From contig JAGPNK010000009.1 of NCBI GenBank assembly GCA_020746835.1, positions 1,240,001 through 1,304,000 of the forward strand: a stretch of 64,000 nt of DNA. The letters are read 5' to 3'. The stretch is from Stachybotrys elegans. Taxonomy: Eukaryota; Ascomycota; Sordariomycetes; Hypocreales; Stachybotryaceae. Shown piece by piece: positions 17,591 through 29,671 of the stretch (its first letter is position 1; every line of letters starts with the position of its first letter). The notes under the pieces are model-generated. The model ran no database searches. It saw only the letters and a list, made by a program, of their open reading frames with translations, and was not told where the DNA came from. The translations under genes and the position numbers were made by a program.

Positions 17591-20220
17591 GGGCATACGT
17601 TGTCCCGGCCGCGCATCAACCCTTCTTCGTCGTCTTCCTCGTTGTTATCTTCCCTGCCGGCGTTGGCGTCTTCTTCTTCTTCTTCTTCTTCGTTGTCGAG
17701 GCTGGTTTGACGGTGGCGGTCTCTTGGGCAGGCTGGGCTCTCGGCACGTATCATCATCGTGCTCCTAGATGGGCTATTTTTTACAAATCGGGCATCTGTA
17801 TCCATAACGAGGCTCCCTCTGCGGTCCAGCCACATATCCGGCTAACCTGGTATAACCCGCGCCTTGGCCAGGATAGAGCTAAGGTAATGCTCTTTGACTT
17901 TGGGTACCATAGCAGGAAGTCTTCCAAGTGGGTAGATACCCTGGCAAGCCAGGGTTTAGGCCTTTTGGTGATCCTGGAGGCGCTGTTGCTTTCTCCAGAC
18001 GTTGCGGATTGGCAGTGGGAGGGGTGGTGGACCAAGTGGGAGAGCCGATGAAATAAAAGATCTGCGGCTGCTGCCCCCGTTTTGTCTGACCTTGAGCGTC
18101 TAGAATCGAACATCTCTGGTACCTGCATCCCTGCTGTCATCCTTAACGATGTGCGCAACCTCGGGACCGGTCCGAGAACCGGGAAACAAAGGAGAGGGGG
18201 ATCCACGGGTTTGTGGAAGGGGGAAGGAAGGGGACCGCCTTGCCCTGTCTTGTATGTTTTGCCCGACTTGTCTACATAACCTGGTGGCTGCGTGGCTGCT
18301 TGCATGAGTGCGGCAGTATGGTACGCATGGGGTACGCTGTCTATACGCGCGCGTGTGTCACCTTGTCGCCAGCGGCGGTGGCCCCGTGTCACAGCGCATC
18401 GCTATGCCTTGACACCCTGGCCCTGGCCCGTCAGGGGATTGGAGGAGAATCAACGAGGAATTCTCCAGATTGCTGCATCATCGCCTCCAGCCCTGTGAGC
18501 AGGCCACGCGGGGACGGATTAGGCATAGACCTCTTTCCAAACCCCCCGGCAGTGGTTCAATCAGCCCTGATGAGAGATTGCAAGATCCAGTTATATCGCC
18601 GATATCCTGCCCAGGGTATCCATGTGTTTTGCGGTTGACATTGGGTGGCACTAGGTATAGCGCGCTTCTCACCGAGTCTGGACTGCCGATGGGCCGATCA
18701 TAAATGAGGTTGGATATTGAATCTGCTGCCTCACCATCTAGGCATGGCACGTCCTTCCACTATGTCCCGCACTAGGACGGACTCTGGCTGCGGACCGAAA
18801 AGATACAGGTTTTGAGGGGGGGAACTTGGGGCTATTGGTGGTATGTGCACGCACGAGAGAAAAAGGACCATCCTCGTTGTGGTGGGAGCAGAGCTCGCGA
18901 TCCATGCGTTTTCATGCATCATTGGTCAAGGCTCGGGCCAGCATCCAGTATGGCCTAAGGTCTCGAGTAGCGTCTCGTCCTTGCAGAATGCAACCCCCCC
19001 CCCCTACTCCTATTGTCGGCCTCCCGCTCGACCTGAAAGCACAGGCGCACAATGTCCAACTAACTTCACCACACCACACCATCACGGGATGGCATGGCGA
19101 GTGGGCCGCAAGTCAAAAGGGCCATGAGCATGGGATGTGGGATTTGGAAACGCACGGCAGTTCTGAGACTTGATACCTGCCCCGGAAGAGAGGGAGGCTT
19201 GGGCTCAAGCGGCTTCCCCGGACACACCGGGATGACGACGACGATGAAGAAGAAGACGGTGGCGGCAACGGCGACGGCGACGACGGTATGGGCAGCAGGG
19301 CTGGATCGGGCTTCCTGTTCCATCCCTTCCCCCGGCGCCGCGCCATCTGATAATGCTCGTACGAGGCGAGGCGAGGCGAGGCGAGGCGCGCGATTCAAGG
19401 TGTCACACACTCGGCTGGGCTGTATGCGGCGATGGCGACGTGCAGCCTGGACGCTCCAGATCGACAATTGGGCATCGATTGATTGCGTCTTACGCAATGC
19501 ACTTGTCCTATACAAGGAGAAGGGGTGGGCGGGATCAGCAGCTCGAAACCACCGGGCACGTGTGGCAGCCTTCTCCAACTCCCCAACTGCCTGTGCCTCT
19601 GCCGATGGAATGGAATGGAAATGGAAATCGTTCGAGTTGATACGAGGAGAGGGGAAGCAGTGGCTGCATTTGGTTAAGTTTGATTTCACCCCATGGATAT
19701 TAGTTGGCTCAGGTTTTTTTTTCTTGTTTTGATTTCGACTGGACCGTGCGCCTATGCAATGCGACTTGGTGGTCACGGCCTGCGAGGCCAAGCCGCCCTG
19801 AATGTTGTGCTGGCAGCGAAAACCCAGAATCTCCTGCTTTTGAGGGCGCATGGCTTCGATTTCCGTTGCGATACCCGTTGAGATGTTGCTGAAATAGAGT
19901 TGGACGCTCAGGTCTTGGGTTTTGTTATTAATCAGGATATGTGACCTCATGGGTCTGGGGGAAAATTGCTTTTTTTGTTTTATTTTTATTTTTTACCTAA
20001 CAGGAAAAAAAAAATACACCCAGAAAAAAAAACCCAGTCCCCTGCACCGTCGTAGTGCCCCTCCACGAAGCAAACCCCTCTCTCTCTGACAGGACCTGCC
20101 AAGCAACGACACTCCTCTGGATCCAGGCGCAAGAGTGCAAAGCTGCTGATCTCAACACACTGCCGCCGCCTTGTACCGTCCATTTCCAGGGTTCAGTCAC
20201 CCATCCATCCAGCGGCAGCC
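17591..20220. other. Gene-free region
   Basis: About 2.6 kb has no supported gene. The two longest open frames (minus 17781-18392 and minus 19066-19950) have Arg/Ser/His-rich compositions typical of shadow frames and no family match. Tandem repeats include a TTC run (17670-17691) and a GAGGC pentamer run (19362-19388). From 19990 to 20040 there are A-rich tracts shortly before the CGI121 start. Confidence 0.5.
19362..19388. repeat. CGAGG pentanucleotide repeat
   Basis: About five tandem copies of GAGGC/CGAGG occur in non-coding DNA. Confidence 0.8.
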
Positions 20221-20947
20221 ATGGCGATCGAAACCCTCCAGCTCGAGCATCTGCCCGCCTCGCACAAGGTCCACGTCGCCATGTTTCGCGACGTGACCAA
20301 CGCATCCTTCCTGCACCAGCAGCTCCTCGCCCGCAACGCCGAGTTCGAGTACGCATTCATCGATGCGTCGGTGGTGAGTCCTCATGCTCGCTACACCAGA
20401 CGGCGTGGCGACAGGTGGCGCTCGCAGGGCTAACCCTCCCCGGGAATTGCAGCTTCTCTCGCGGCTGCAGCTGCTCTCCGCCATATTCAAGGCCACAACT
20501 GCGGCTGTGAATCAGGCGCTCAAGACGCCCAACGTCCACTCGGAAATAGTGGCGTACATGAGCGCTTCCAACAATGTAGGGATACTTTGTTCGGGTCTTG
20601 AAGTGACAGGTTCTAATGTGGCGCTGCAGATCGCTGATGCCTATCGTCGTTACGGCATTTCGCCCGGCACCAAGGACCTTATTGTCGTCCGAGTGACGTT
20701 TCCCACCGAAGCTGCGCCGGAGCCCCAAACCGGCGACGCCGTGTGGGCGCACCTTGCAGGCGCCGTCGAGGGGCGTGCTGTGCCTGTATCGGACGACAAC
20801 ATCGCCAAGGCGGCAGATCTTACCAAGATCCGCAAGTACTACAAACTCAACGGGCTCAACTGGCTTGATAGCCAAAAGGATGATGAGAAGAAGCGAAAGG
20901 AGATGGAGATGATCATCCTTAGCGGCATGGCCTTGCGGGGCGTGTGA
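20221..20947 (+). CDS. CGI121: EKC/KEOPS complex subunit Cgi121
   Basis: Cgi121 is the subunit of the KEOPS/EKC complex that binds tRNA and stimulates the Bud32 kinase, in t6A37 modification of ANN-decoding tRNAs and telomere maintenance. Exons are 20221-20373, 20453-20575 and 20630-20947, giving 197 residues. The start reads [22 protein letters not shown]; conserved parts include [38 protein letters not shown] and [20 protein letters not shown]. Intron 2 (20576-20629) is 54 bases and has no in-frame stop, so retention would add 18 residues. It was called an intron because [11 protein letters not shown] is contiguous in the family and because of GTAGGG, TTCTAAT and CTGCAG signals. It converges on proline dehydrogenase with 216 bases between stops. 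Confidence 0.92.
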
Positions 20948-21163
20948 GCTGACACAATGGTCCGACATGGGCTCATGGCCTGGCAGCTGAATCTGCTTCG
21001 TAAGTCATATCATCATTTTTTGCTACTCTAGGTCGTATCTAATCGCTCAACCTGCAGCCATAACTCCTAAACAAGCCTCCAAAGTCTCAGGCGCCACGTT
21101 AAACCCGGCATCTAGCTTTCCAGATCTTTCCAGATCGAACTTGAGCCAAAAAGTCAGAGTTAG

Positions 21164-22680
21164 TTAGACCAGCCCAAACAGGGACTTGGTCCGCCTCACA
21201 AGCTCCGTCCACATGGCATCACGATCGCCGCGTGTTCGCTGCACTGCGTCTCTGTTTTCCTGAGCGCGCCGGTGTAGGTACTTCATGCACTCGCCCGTCG
21301 TGCCCCAGCACAAATACTTGTATACAGGCAGAGACGCAGCGCCCGACAGCGACTTTTCTTGTGCTGCGCGACTCGCCTCAACCAGATCGCAGCTCACCTC
21401 GTCCGCCATGCCAAGCAGCTGCGCAAAGGCGACCTCGGTCTTGGCCCCGCCGGCTTCGCAGATGGCGCGGGCTCGCTGGACCGAGTCGGCGTTGTGCGAG
21501 GCGATGATGAGCTGCACGTCGGGGAAGGTGCCTTGGCCGATGACGACGTCTCCCCACTGACGGGTCAGGACGCTGGAGGCGATGGCGTCGTAGCAGGCGT
21601 CCGTCTCGGCCTTGGTGTCGTGGAAGAGGTGACGAGGGTCGGAGCCCAGGTACGCGCCCCTGACCAGCTTGACGCCGAGTGTGAAGCCCTTCTCTTGTGC
21701 GGTAGCGAGGTGCTTGGACACAATGGCGGGCATGCACTTCTTGTACGCCTGGTAGGTGCAGTGGACGGTAGCCACGCCTGGCGTTGTGTTGTACTGTTGC
21801 GCATATCTCATTGTCCAGTCGTCGATGCTCTTCTGGAGCGAGTCCTGCTCGGCGTCGATGGCGAGTCGGACACCGCGCTCCTGAGCGAGCTTGCAGATGG
21901 AATGGATGGCTTGGTCGAGGAAGGGCGAAGGAGCCAGTCCCTTGGAGAGGTGATATAGTGCCAGGCTGCCGGCGCCAGTAAATCTGAGAGATGGTTAGTT
22001 GTGGTTAATTGCAGCATGGATAGAAGGTCATACTTGATGGCGACAAAATCACCCTTCTCGGCCATTCTGATGCTGTTAAGGGAGCCCTCCATCCACGGGA
22101 TTATTTGTGTGTTGATGCAGTCTTCCGTCTCCTCCATCGCCTTACCCTCGGACAGATCCCGAGATTGCTTCTCCGTTAGCACCACCTCCCTTGCGTAGCA
22201 GAGCATGACGCCCGTGAAGCCGATGCCCTTGAGCTGAGCGATCTTGCGGCGGACCTCGACAGCGTTCTCGCCAGCGCAGAACTGTGCATAGAAGGACTTC
22301 TTGATGAACCACCGTAGAAGGGGATTTTTGTCGGGATTCAGCAGGGGGCTTGTGCTGTGCGCAAGGGCTGCCATGACGTGCAGCGAGGGCGGGAGCAGTA
22401 CAGGTGACGAGGAGACGGTCGCGGTGGCCAGCGAGCGCAGGAGCATGGTGAGAGGGAGGATGGCGAGGGGCGCGCGGGTGGTAGGCTCCATGGCGGGAGG
22501 GCCCGGAGGCTCCTGGAGAGGTTCAATGACGGTCGACGTCCGCCGGCTGGAGTTGTGGATGGAAGCCATGAGGGAGAGGCGGAACTGTGGTTTGGCTACG
22601 AGAGCCGGAGAAAGGGTTTGCGTCCCATGACGAGCAAGGACGAGGGGCAGCCCACGGCCTGCACGGGAGAGGGCTGCCAT
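21164..22680 (-). CDS. put1: Proline dehydrogenase, mitochondrial
   Basis: Proline dehydrogenase is an FAD enzyme of the mitochondrial inner membrane that oxidises proline to pyrroline-5-carboxylate. Exons on the minus strand are 22680-22034 and 21983-21164, giving 488 residues. The intron (AA|GTATGA to CTCTCAG) joins FVAIK with FTGAGSLALYHLS. Family landmarks are RLAIDAEQDS, VHCTYQAYKK, LGVKLVRGAYLG, LIIASHNADSVQRA, AFAQLLGMADEVS and the C-terminal YLHRRAQENRDA. The N-terminus is rich in Arg, Ser and Ala with few acidic residues, consistent with a mitochondrial targeting peptide, though the first 60 residues are not well conserved. It is divergent from the acetylglutamate kinase, so both enzymes of the glutamate family are neighbours. 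Confidence 0.94.
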
Positions 22681-24927
22681 TAGATAAGGAGTGAGGCAAG
22701 GTAGATGGTGTGTTTGGGGAGATGGTTGGAGGTAGTTGTGTGATTATTTGACAAATAAAAGTACCAAGGTAAGTTCAAGTGAAAAGGAGCAGAGATGGTG
22801 ACCAAGAGCCGACACAAGAAGGAGGGTGGCATATCTGTATATGTGTGTTCAGAGTGAACTATCGTGACGTTATCGGAAGGCCGCCCCACGATGTTACTAG
22901 GTTGCTACTCATGCCGCCACCATCCCTCGCCTTATCTCGCAACTCATTGACCAATCAATGCCGGCAGGGAAGCAAAGCGCCGGCCAGAGCACTGAGATGC
23001 CGGTCTCGGAGATGAAACCACGGGACGAGTGGTATCAGATGACCAGCTTCGTGTCCGGGAAGAATCCAGAATCGTTGGATTTATCATGGAAGCCATGGCA
23101 TTGCCGACGCATGCCGTGGCGGGACAGGCGGTGCAGCAGCACTAATAAATTTACAGAAGCTAGTGGGGGGGGGGGGAGGGCATTGGGCAAGTCAGAGATT
23201 CGCGGGGTGCTACAAACCCCTATGACGGGAGACGGCAATCATCGTGAAATGGCGCGCTTGGAATTAGGTAACGTGTTGCCAACACCGCTCTCTGGCCCAT
23301 TTGCCCCCCCGGCATCTCGCGAAAGGTTGCATCAGTGATTTCCGGATCGATCAACGTGTGGGTGAATCTAGTAAAGATAAGAAAGAAGGGGGGCAAAGGA
23401 GGGAGAGAAAGCCGAATGTAGCCGCGGGTTTGTGCCCCGCGTCGTCTGCTAGCGGTCGGCATGGCGCAGTCATTGTCCCAGGGGGGAATGCGGGAGAGTC
23501 ATGATTGGACAATTTGCGCCATGCTAAGACGGGAGGATGAGACGGTGCGTCGCGTGACATGTCATTCGCATTTGTTGAGAGGCCGGTAATTTCGTTCATC
23601 AGCCTCGTCTCCTTGCAATACATGTGCATAAAGGGTCCAATCTCCGCCAGTCTGTCCGCGCCACACCTTGAACCGGTCACGATATCACAGAATAATCAAT
23701 GTGTGGCTGAGTCCTCCAAACTTCAGGCACCAGGAAACCGGAATACTAATTAAGAAACAAGGCTGTCTGATGTGCTCCGACAAGCAACCTTGTTCAACCC
23801 CGTCGGGAACCACCTATATATAAAACCTGCCTGCAATAGATCGTCACCCGCGTCTGTGCTGCAACCTAATCTCTCCCGCCCATGCACGCCGGATCGACGT
23901 GCGAACCATCGATCCCGCTCCCCCCTCCCCCAGGACGACACGCTGGGATCGTCCCGTGATGGGAACGAGGAAGGGTGTTTGAGCGGACGGTGGGAGTGGG
24001 AATGCACTCGCCCCGGGCCGCCGGTAAGTTCCTCTGCCTTGGAAACTCCCGAAGCGAAAAAGTGAAAATTGCGGCTTCGTAAGCTTGGTGCTGTCCTGAC
24101 TAAGAGGCCACACCCGGGGCGTTGGCGCGGCTCACTCACATGGCGTATGTGTGCCCCGTTCCGTTCGACTGTGCTTTTATTATTTGTTGTGGTTTGTCTG
24201 ATCAGATGGGTTGTGCTTCCTCTCGAAGTGATGGACGAGTTGATTGTCGAGGGAGAGGCGTCATAGGTCGTGAGGTAGACACTGACAGGTTGTGCGTCAG
24301 GTTGAGTCACAACTTACACATTATGCCGTAAGCAAAAATAATTAATAGATAAATAAATAAAAAATCTTCCGCTGTGAGACAACTCAGAATCCGGAGTTCT
24401 CCGTGACTGGCAGTGAGTCTTCAACACGTCGCACAGTTTGTGACTGGTGACTCTTTAACGGCTAGAGCAGACGGTGCCAGGGCCGTCTTGACAAAATACA
24501 GTACTTATTAATAGTTGCGGCGCATATGCGGAGGAATAACAGGTCCAATATTTGCACTTGCAAGGCATGCCGTTTGCGGCTGTTCTGCAGCATAATCAAT
24601 ATGGACGGGAGGTAACCAAAGCATGGCCTTATCGGAAGATACACAAGTTGAATACGTCAGACCTGCCGTTTTTGGTCACAGCTGAGCCAGCAAAGCGACT
24701 TCGGACCTGCTCCCCCCACTAAGCTGGCCTCGGTGAGAGCTCAGCTGCATTCAGGCGTTTGCAGGGCCGGCAGCACGGTTAATCCGCAAAACCCCACCTA
24801 CGGATTTTTATTCAGGCCATACAGAATCAAGCGATCGCGCTCGTTGCATCACAATTCCAATCAGTCACCGCCGCTTTCTACCTCACCGTCCTGCCGAGCT
24901 CTTCATCGAGTCAATTTGGTTGCCACA
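22681..24927. promoter_or_regulatory. Divergent intergenic region (proline dehydrogenase / acetylglutamate kinase)
   Basis: These 2.2 kb separate two divergent genes and hold no supported coding gene. Notable items are a G10 run (about 23164-23175), a strong TATA-like TATATATAAAA (about 23815-23826) on the plus strand without a credible downstream gene, and an A+T-rich segment (24330-24365). The proline dehydrogenase upstream part has an ACAAATAAAAG tract near 22750. Confidence 0.45.
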
Positions 24928-26655
<1,728 letters not shown>

Positions 26656-27609
26656 GTTTTGAGCGTGTTAATACCCTGGCTGACTAGAGAGGCCAATGGT
26701 CAAACGGCCAAACTCCGAACTCCCAACAAATGCGCCCAGCGACCAGACCACGGGCAGTAGATATCTGGTTAAGAACAAGGGGTCAGCCCCACAACAAATG
26801 CATTTCACCGCCACGGCATTGAAGAACGCCCCGGCCCATATCCTCCGCACTGTTCTTCCCCATGGTTCAAGGATAGACCGGCCAGGCTTTGCTCGGTTTG
26901 ATCATCAAGGATCGGTGACAGGGGACGTGACCTCACTCAGCACACGGACGTGGAGGGTATACCTTGCATGTACAAGCGGCAGCTACACTGGGGATACGTT
27001 TGATGCTCACAAACACTGGCACAATCTTGACGAAATACCTTTCAGGTGGTTCTGTTTCGGAACCCTCGTACCATAACACCCTCATTCAGCTGTATGGACT
27101 ACACCTGCATTCTGTGTCCACATAAAAATATAACCATATTGGTCTCGCCTGGCATCACACCGTATGCAATCGCACTGCCCTCGCAACGAGTCGTGTGCAT
27201 CTTATGAAACTGATTTGACAGTGCGTGCCTGATATGGGCATGGTGGATTATTTCTACATGTCATTTGGTTGATCGTTGAATATATTGTACATGGCATCGA
27301 CGGGCGGTAGCGGAGCCCGCAATAAAATGGTTCAAGCCTCCCTCGGCTGCCCCGGGTTCCGATATTGTAAGTTCTTATGACAGGGTTGCGATGGTGAGGT
27401 ACCATGTGCACCGGAGATGAGGTTGTGATATGGGCGCTGGCTTTCCGGGGCATAGACGAGGTATCATAGCCTCAAATCCTCCAGCATGAGGCACGGCTTA
27501 GATAGTCCTCGCTTATAAGCACTGGAGATGCTCGTACTCAGGTATAGGTCTGTTCTGGGCGTCGGCCCGACAAAACCGCAACAGGCCTAGCGGCTCGCTC
27601 GTTGTTGTC
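26656..27609. other. Spacer after acetylglutamate kinase
   Basis: There are 954 bases between convergent genes. An open frame at 26696-27076 (plus) has no family features and no similarity to acetylglutamyl-phosphate reductase motifs. The region from 27060 to 27300 is A+T-rich. No gene is supported. Confidence 0.5.
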
Positions 27610-28351
27610 TCATTTTGCAACTTCATCAAGCGCATCCCCGCGGCGTGAGTTCCCTCGCAAGAACTCGATGTAGCCTATGGGTTTACCCCGTGCTAAGCCC
27701 ATGATATCCTGTAAACCTCCGTAAACGGTGCCGAAGAGGAGGCCCTGGCGAGCTGTGCGAGCTGCCGTTGATAGAGACAACCGATCTGCGACGCAAACGT
27801 TCCAACACCGGTCAGCATAAACCCGGGAAGCAGAGAGTACTCTTGTTTCCGGTTCAGGGCCACTCACGCCACAATGAGAAGCCGCCAGCAACACTAAGAC
27901 TGGCGACAATGGTCGAAAACATGTCGCTGGACCCGCGGTATCGGTCCACCGCCGTCTCCAACCCCAGGGCGACAAAAGTCCAGAACCCAGTCGTCGCTCC
28001 CATGCGGAACCCCTCGCGGATGGCACCCTGCATGGCGTGGTAGTTCTTCGTCTTGTGGTAAAAGTACCACCCGGCCGTCGTGTCGGGCATCTTGTGCGCG
28101 TGCTCGGCGCGGAACCGCAGCTGCGCTATCTGCCCGCCCTGGATGGCGCCCAAGGTTGCGCCGACGAAGGAGGAGGCTAGCGGTGCGAGGATGAGGCGTG
28201 TCGGCGTCGTGATGGACAGTCGGGGGAAGGGTTCGGCGTTGAACAGAGGCGGCGGTTGAGAGCTGGGAAGGACGTCTGGGGCAGCCGTGGGTGCGACTGT
28301 GGATTCAGACGCATCCACCGTCGATATCTTTTTCGTTTCGATCGCCATCAT
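27610..28351 (-). CDS. Conserved membrane protein, Tim17/Tim22-like (tentative)
   Basis: Exons on the minus strand are 28351-27868 and 27785-27610, giving 219 residues. The first in-frame ATG codons are at 28351 and 28348 (MMAIETKK). The first 60 residues are Ser/Pro/Ala-rich. From about residue 65, Gly-rich hydrophobic segments alternate with basic loops (LASSFVGATLGAIQGG, GFRMGATTGFWTFVALGLE, FSTIVASLSVAGGFSLW, RQGLLFGTVYGGLQDIMG). Three to four Gly-rich membrane segments of this kind recall the Tim17/Tim22/Tim23 family, but the match is by pattern only. The family seems conserved in ascomycetes as a hypothetical protein. It shares a short promoter with the divergent gene at 28584. Whether it is mitochondrial is inference. 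Confidence 0.7.
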
Positions 28352-28583
28352 GGTCAATTGGGCTCCTGGCCTGTCGTCGCTATCGTACACTGTCCGCCCA
28401 TGTGATCTGCCGATGAGAGCATAGCTACGAAAAGCATCAGGTAGGCTGGTGGAGCTTTGCTTTAACCCATTTACGCGGGGTCACGTGGTAACGTGATAAT
28501 TTATGCGCGCCGAGACAGAGCTTCTTCTGCCCCTCCATACCCAGTGCACAGTCCCATTCCCTCGACTCGAGCCACTCGTCACA
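28352..28583. promoter_or_regulatory. 232-base bidirectional promoter with CACGTG E-box
   Basis: This short segment separates two divergent start codons (28351 minus and 28584 plus), so it must serve both genes. A palindromic CACGTG lies at 28482-28487, close to its centre, followed by GTAACGTGA. CACGTG is the site of basic helix-loop-helix factors such as Cbf1 in yeast; use here is inferred. Confidence 0.5.
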
Positions 28584-29023
28584 ATGGTAATTAAATGCCT
28601 GCTCCAGATCTTCACCGAAACTAACTGGCCAAGGCTGTAGACGACGCTCACATATCGGTGCGCTTCAAGCATGGCATCCACACCATCTACCTCTTCGTGG
28701 ACGCCCTAGCCCCCATGGCCGCCGCGACCAAGGAGCTTCTGGAGCTGCTGCGCGAGCGATACCCCGGCGGCCTGACCACTTCCCTCGAGCCGCCCAAGAC
28801 GACCGAGGTCCCGGAAGGCGACGTGAAGGTGGCGTACGCCGTGCTCAAGGTTGCGCACGATCCCTACAAGGGGTGGAAGAAGCTGGACACGGGCGACGAC
28901 GAGTTCAACCCTACTAAGATTGGACTCAAGGCCAACAGCATCGTGGCTTTTTCTTTCGTCGAGGATGAAGACGAAGAGCCGGTGTTTGAGGTGGAATGGC
29001 CACGGGACGAGGAGGAGCCTTAG
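28584..29023 (+). CDS. Conserved small protein of unknown function
   Basis: The model has a first coding exon of just ATG (28584-28586), an intron 28587-28633 (GTAATT to CTAACTGGCCAAG) and exon 2 at 28634-29023, giving 130 residues. The joined start reads MAVDDAHISVRFKHGIHTIYLF. Without it, the exon 2 frame is open but has no ATG before residue 28 (the Met of LAPMAAATKE), which would cut away the clearly structured beginning. The body is a mixed alpha/beta pattern (VRFKHGIHTIYLFVD, KELLELLRERYPGG, VKVAYAVLKV), reminiscent of a small ubiquitin-like or signal-adaptor fold. The C-terminus is acidic (FVEDEDEEPVFEVEWPRDEEEP, partly quoted in pieces). I do not recognise the family. It is divergent from the Tim17-like gene. 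Confidence 0.72.
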
Positions 29024-29671
29024 GAGCCGCCGAATCACCCTAACCAGAACCACTCTGCACCGAACAACGCACCTCATGGAAGCCTGTGCACGACAAGACG
29101 GGGGTAGACAAGTCCGGACATGCAAATAAGGCCTCGGGATTTTTTCCGACCAATTCTGCGGTGCTGGGCTCCAAGAGGGTGAAGAGCTAGGATGTAACTG
29201 GCGCGTAGGAGCTTGATGATGCTTCCTCTCACTTCCCGCGACCAGTCGGGTCGATCTCGCCTATGAGACCGAGCAAGAGAACCCAAGATGTTTGCGAGCA
29301 GCTTAGCACACGAACAACTACCAGCTCTTGCATCCATACAGGGATACTACCATTGGTGCACATCTCGTTTTCCGTGGGGCTATGGAATGAAGGTATCACA
29401 TAGCGAGCTAAGCACCGTCGATCAGCATTACTGCTGTTGCGCAACATGAATCTGCCTTCTGGCCCTATAACAGCGAAATCCAGTCAACTAAGAAGTCACC
29501 TGAGTCTTTGCATGCAAAAGAGGCAATGCTGCCTATCTGAATGATGTACTCCTTATGTATGGTGGGTGCCGTCTTAGTAAGCAGGGAAACCCGACAAACC
29601 TCCCAATTCCGTGCCCCTTTTCCAACTTGCACCAAACTTTTTGCACACATCGAGTCGATGCCTCTGGCTAC
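29024..29671. other. Intergenic region upstream of phosphoesterase gene
   Basis: No gene is seen in 648 bases between two plus-strand genes. The frame of the phosphoesterase stays open back to 29555, with an ATG there, but that extension reads like leader sequence. Confidence 0.5.

Noticed and set aside
17781..18392. 203-codon open frame on the minus strand
   Set aside because: It is Arg/Ser/Pro-rich without recognisable motifs or promoter; it looks like chance in G+C-balanced DNA.
19066..19950. 294-codon open frame on the minus strand
   Set aside because: It has mixed low-complexity composition, crosses a GAGGC repeat, has no domain, and other frames are also open.
26696..27076. Possible reductase remnant after acetylglutamate kinase
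   Set aside because: The translation has none of the expected reductase motifs (no dinucleotide-binding GxxGxxG or catalytic Cys context).
29555..29671. Upstream ATG for the Cdc1/Ted1-type protein
   Set aside because: It would put 39 polar residues before the N-terminal membrane anchor; family members begin close to the anchor.
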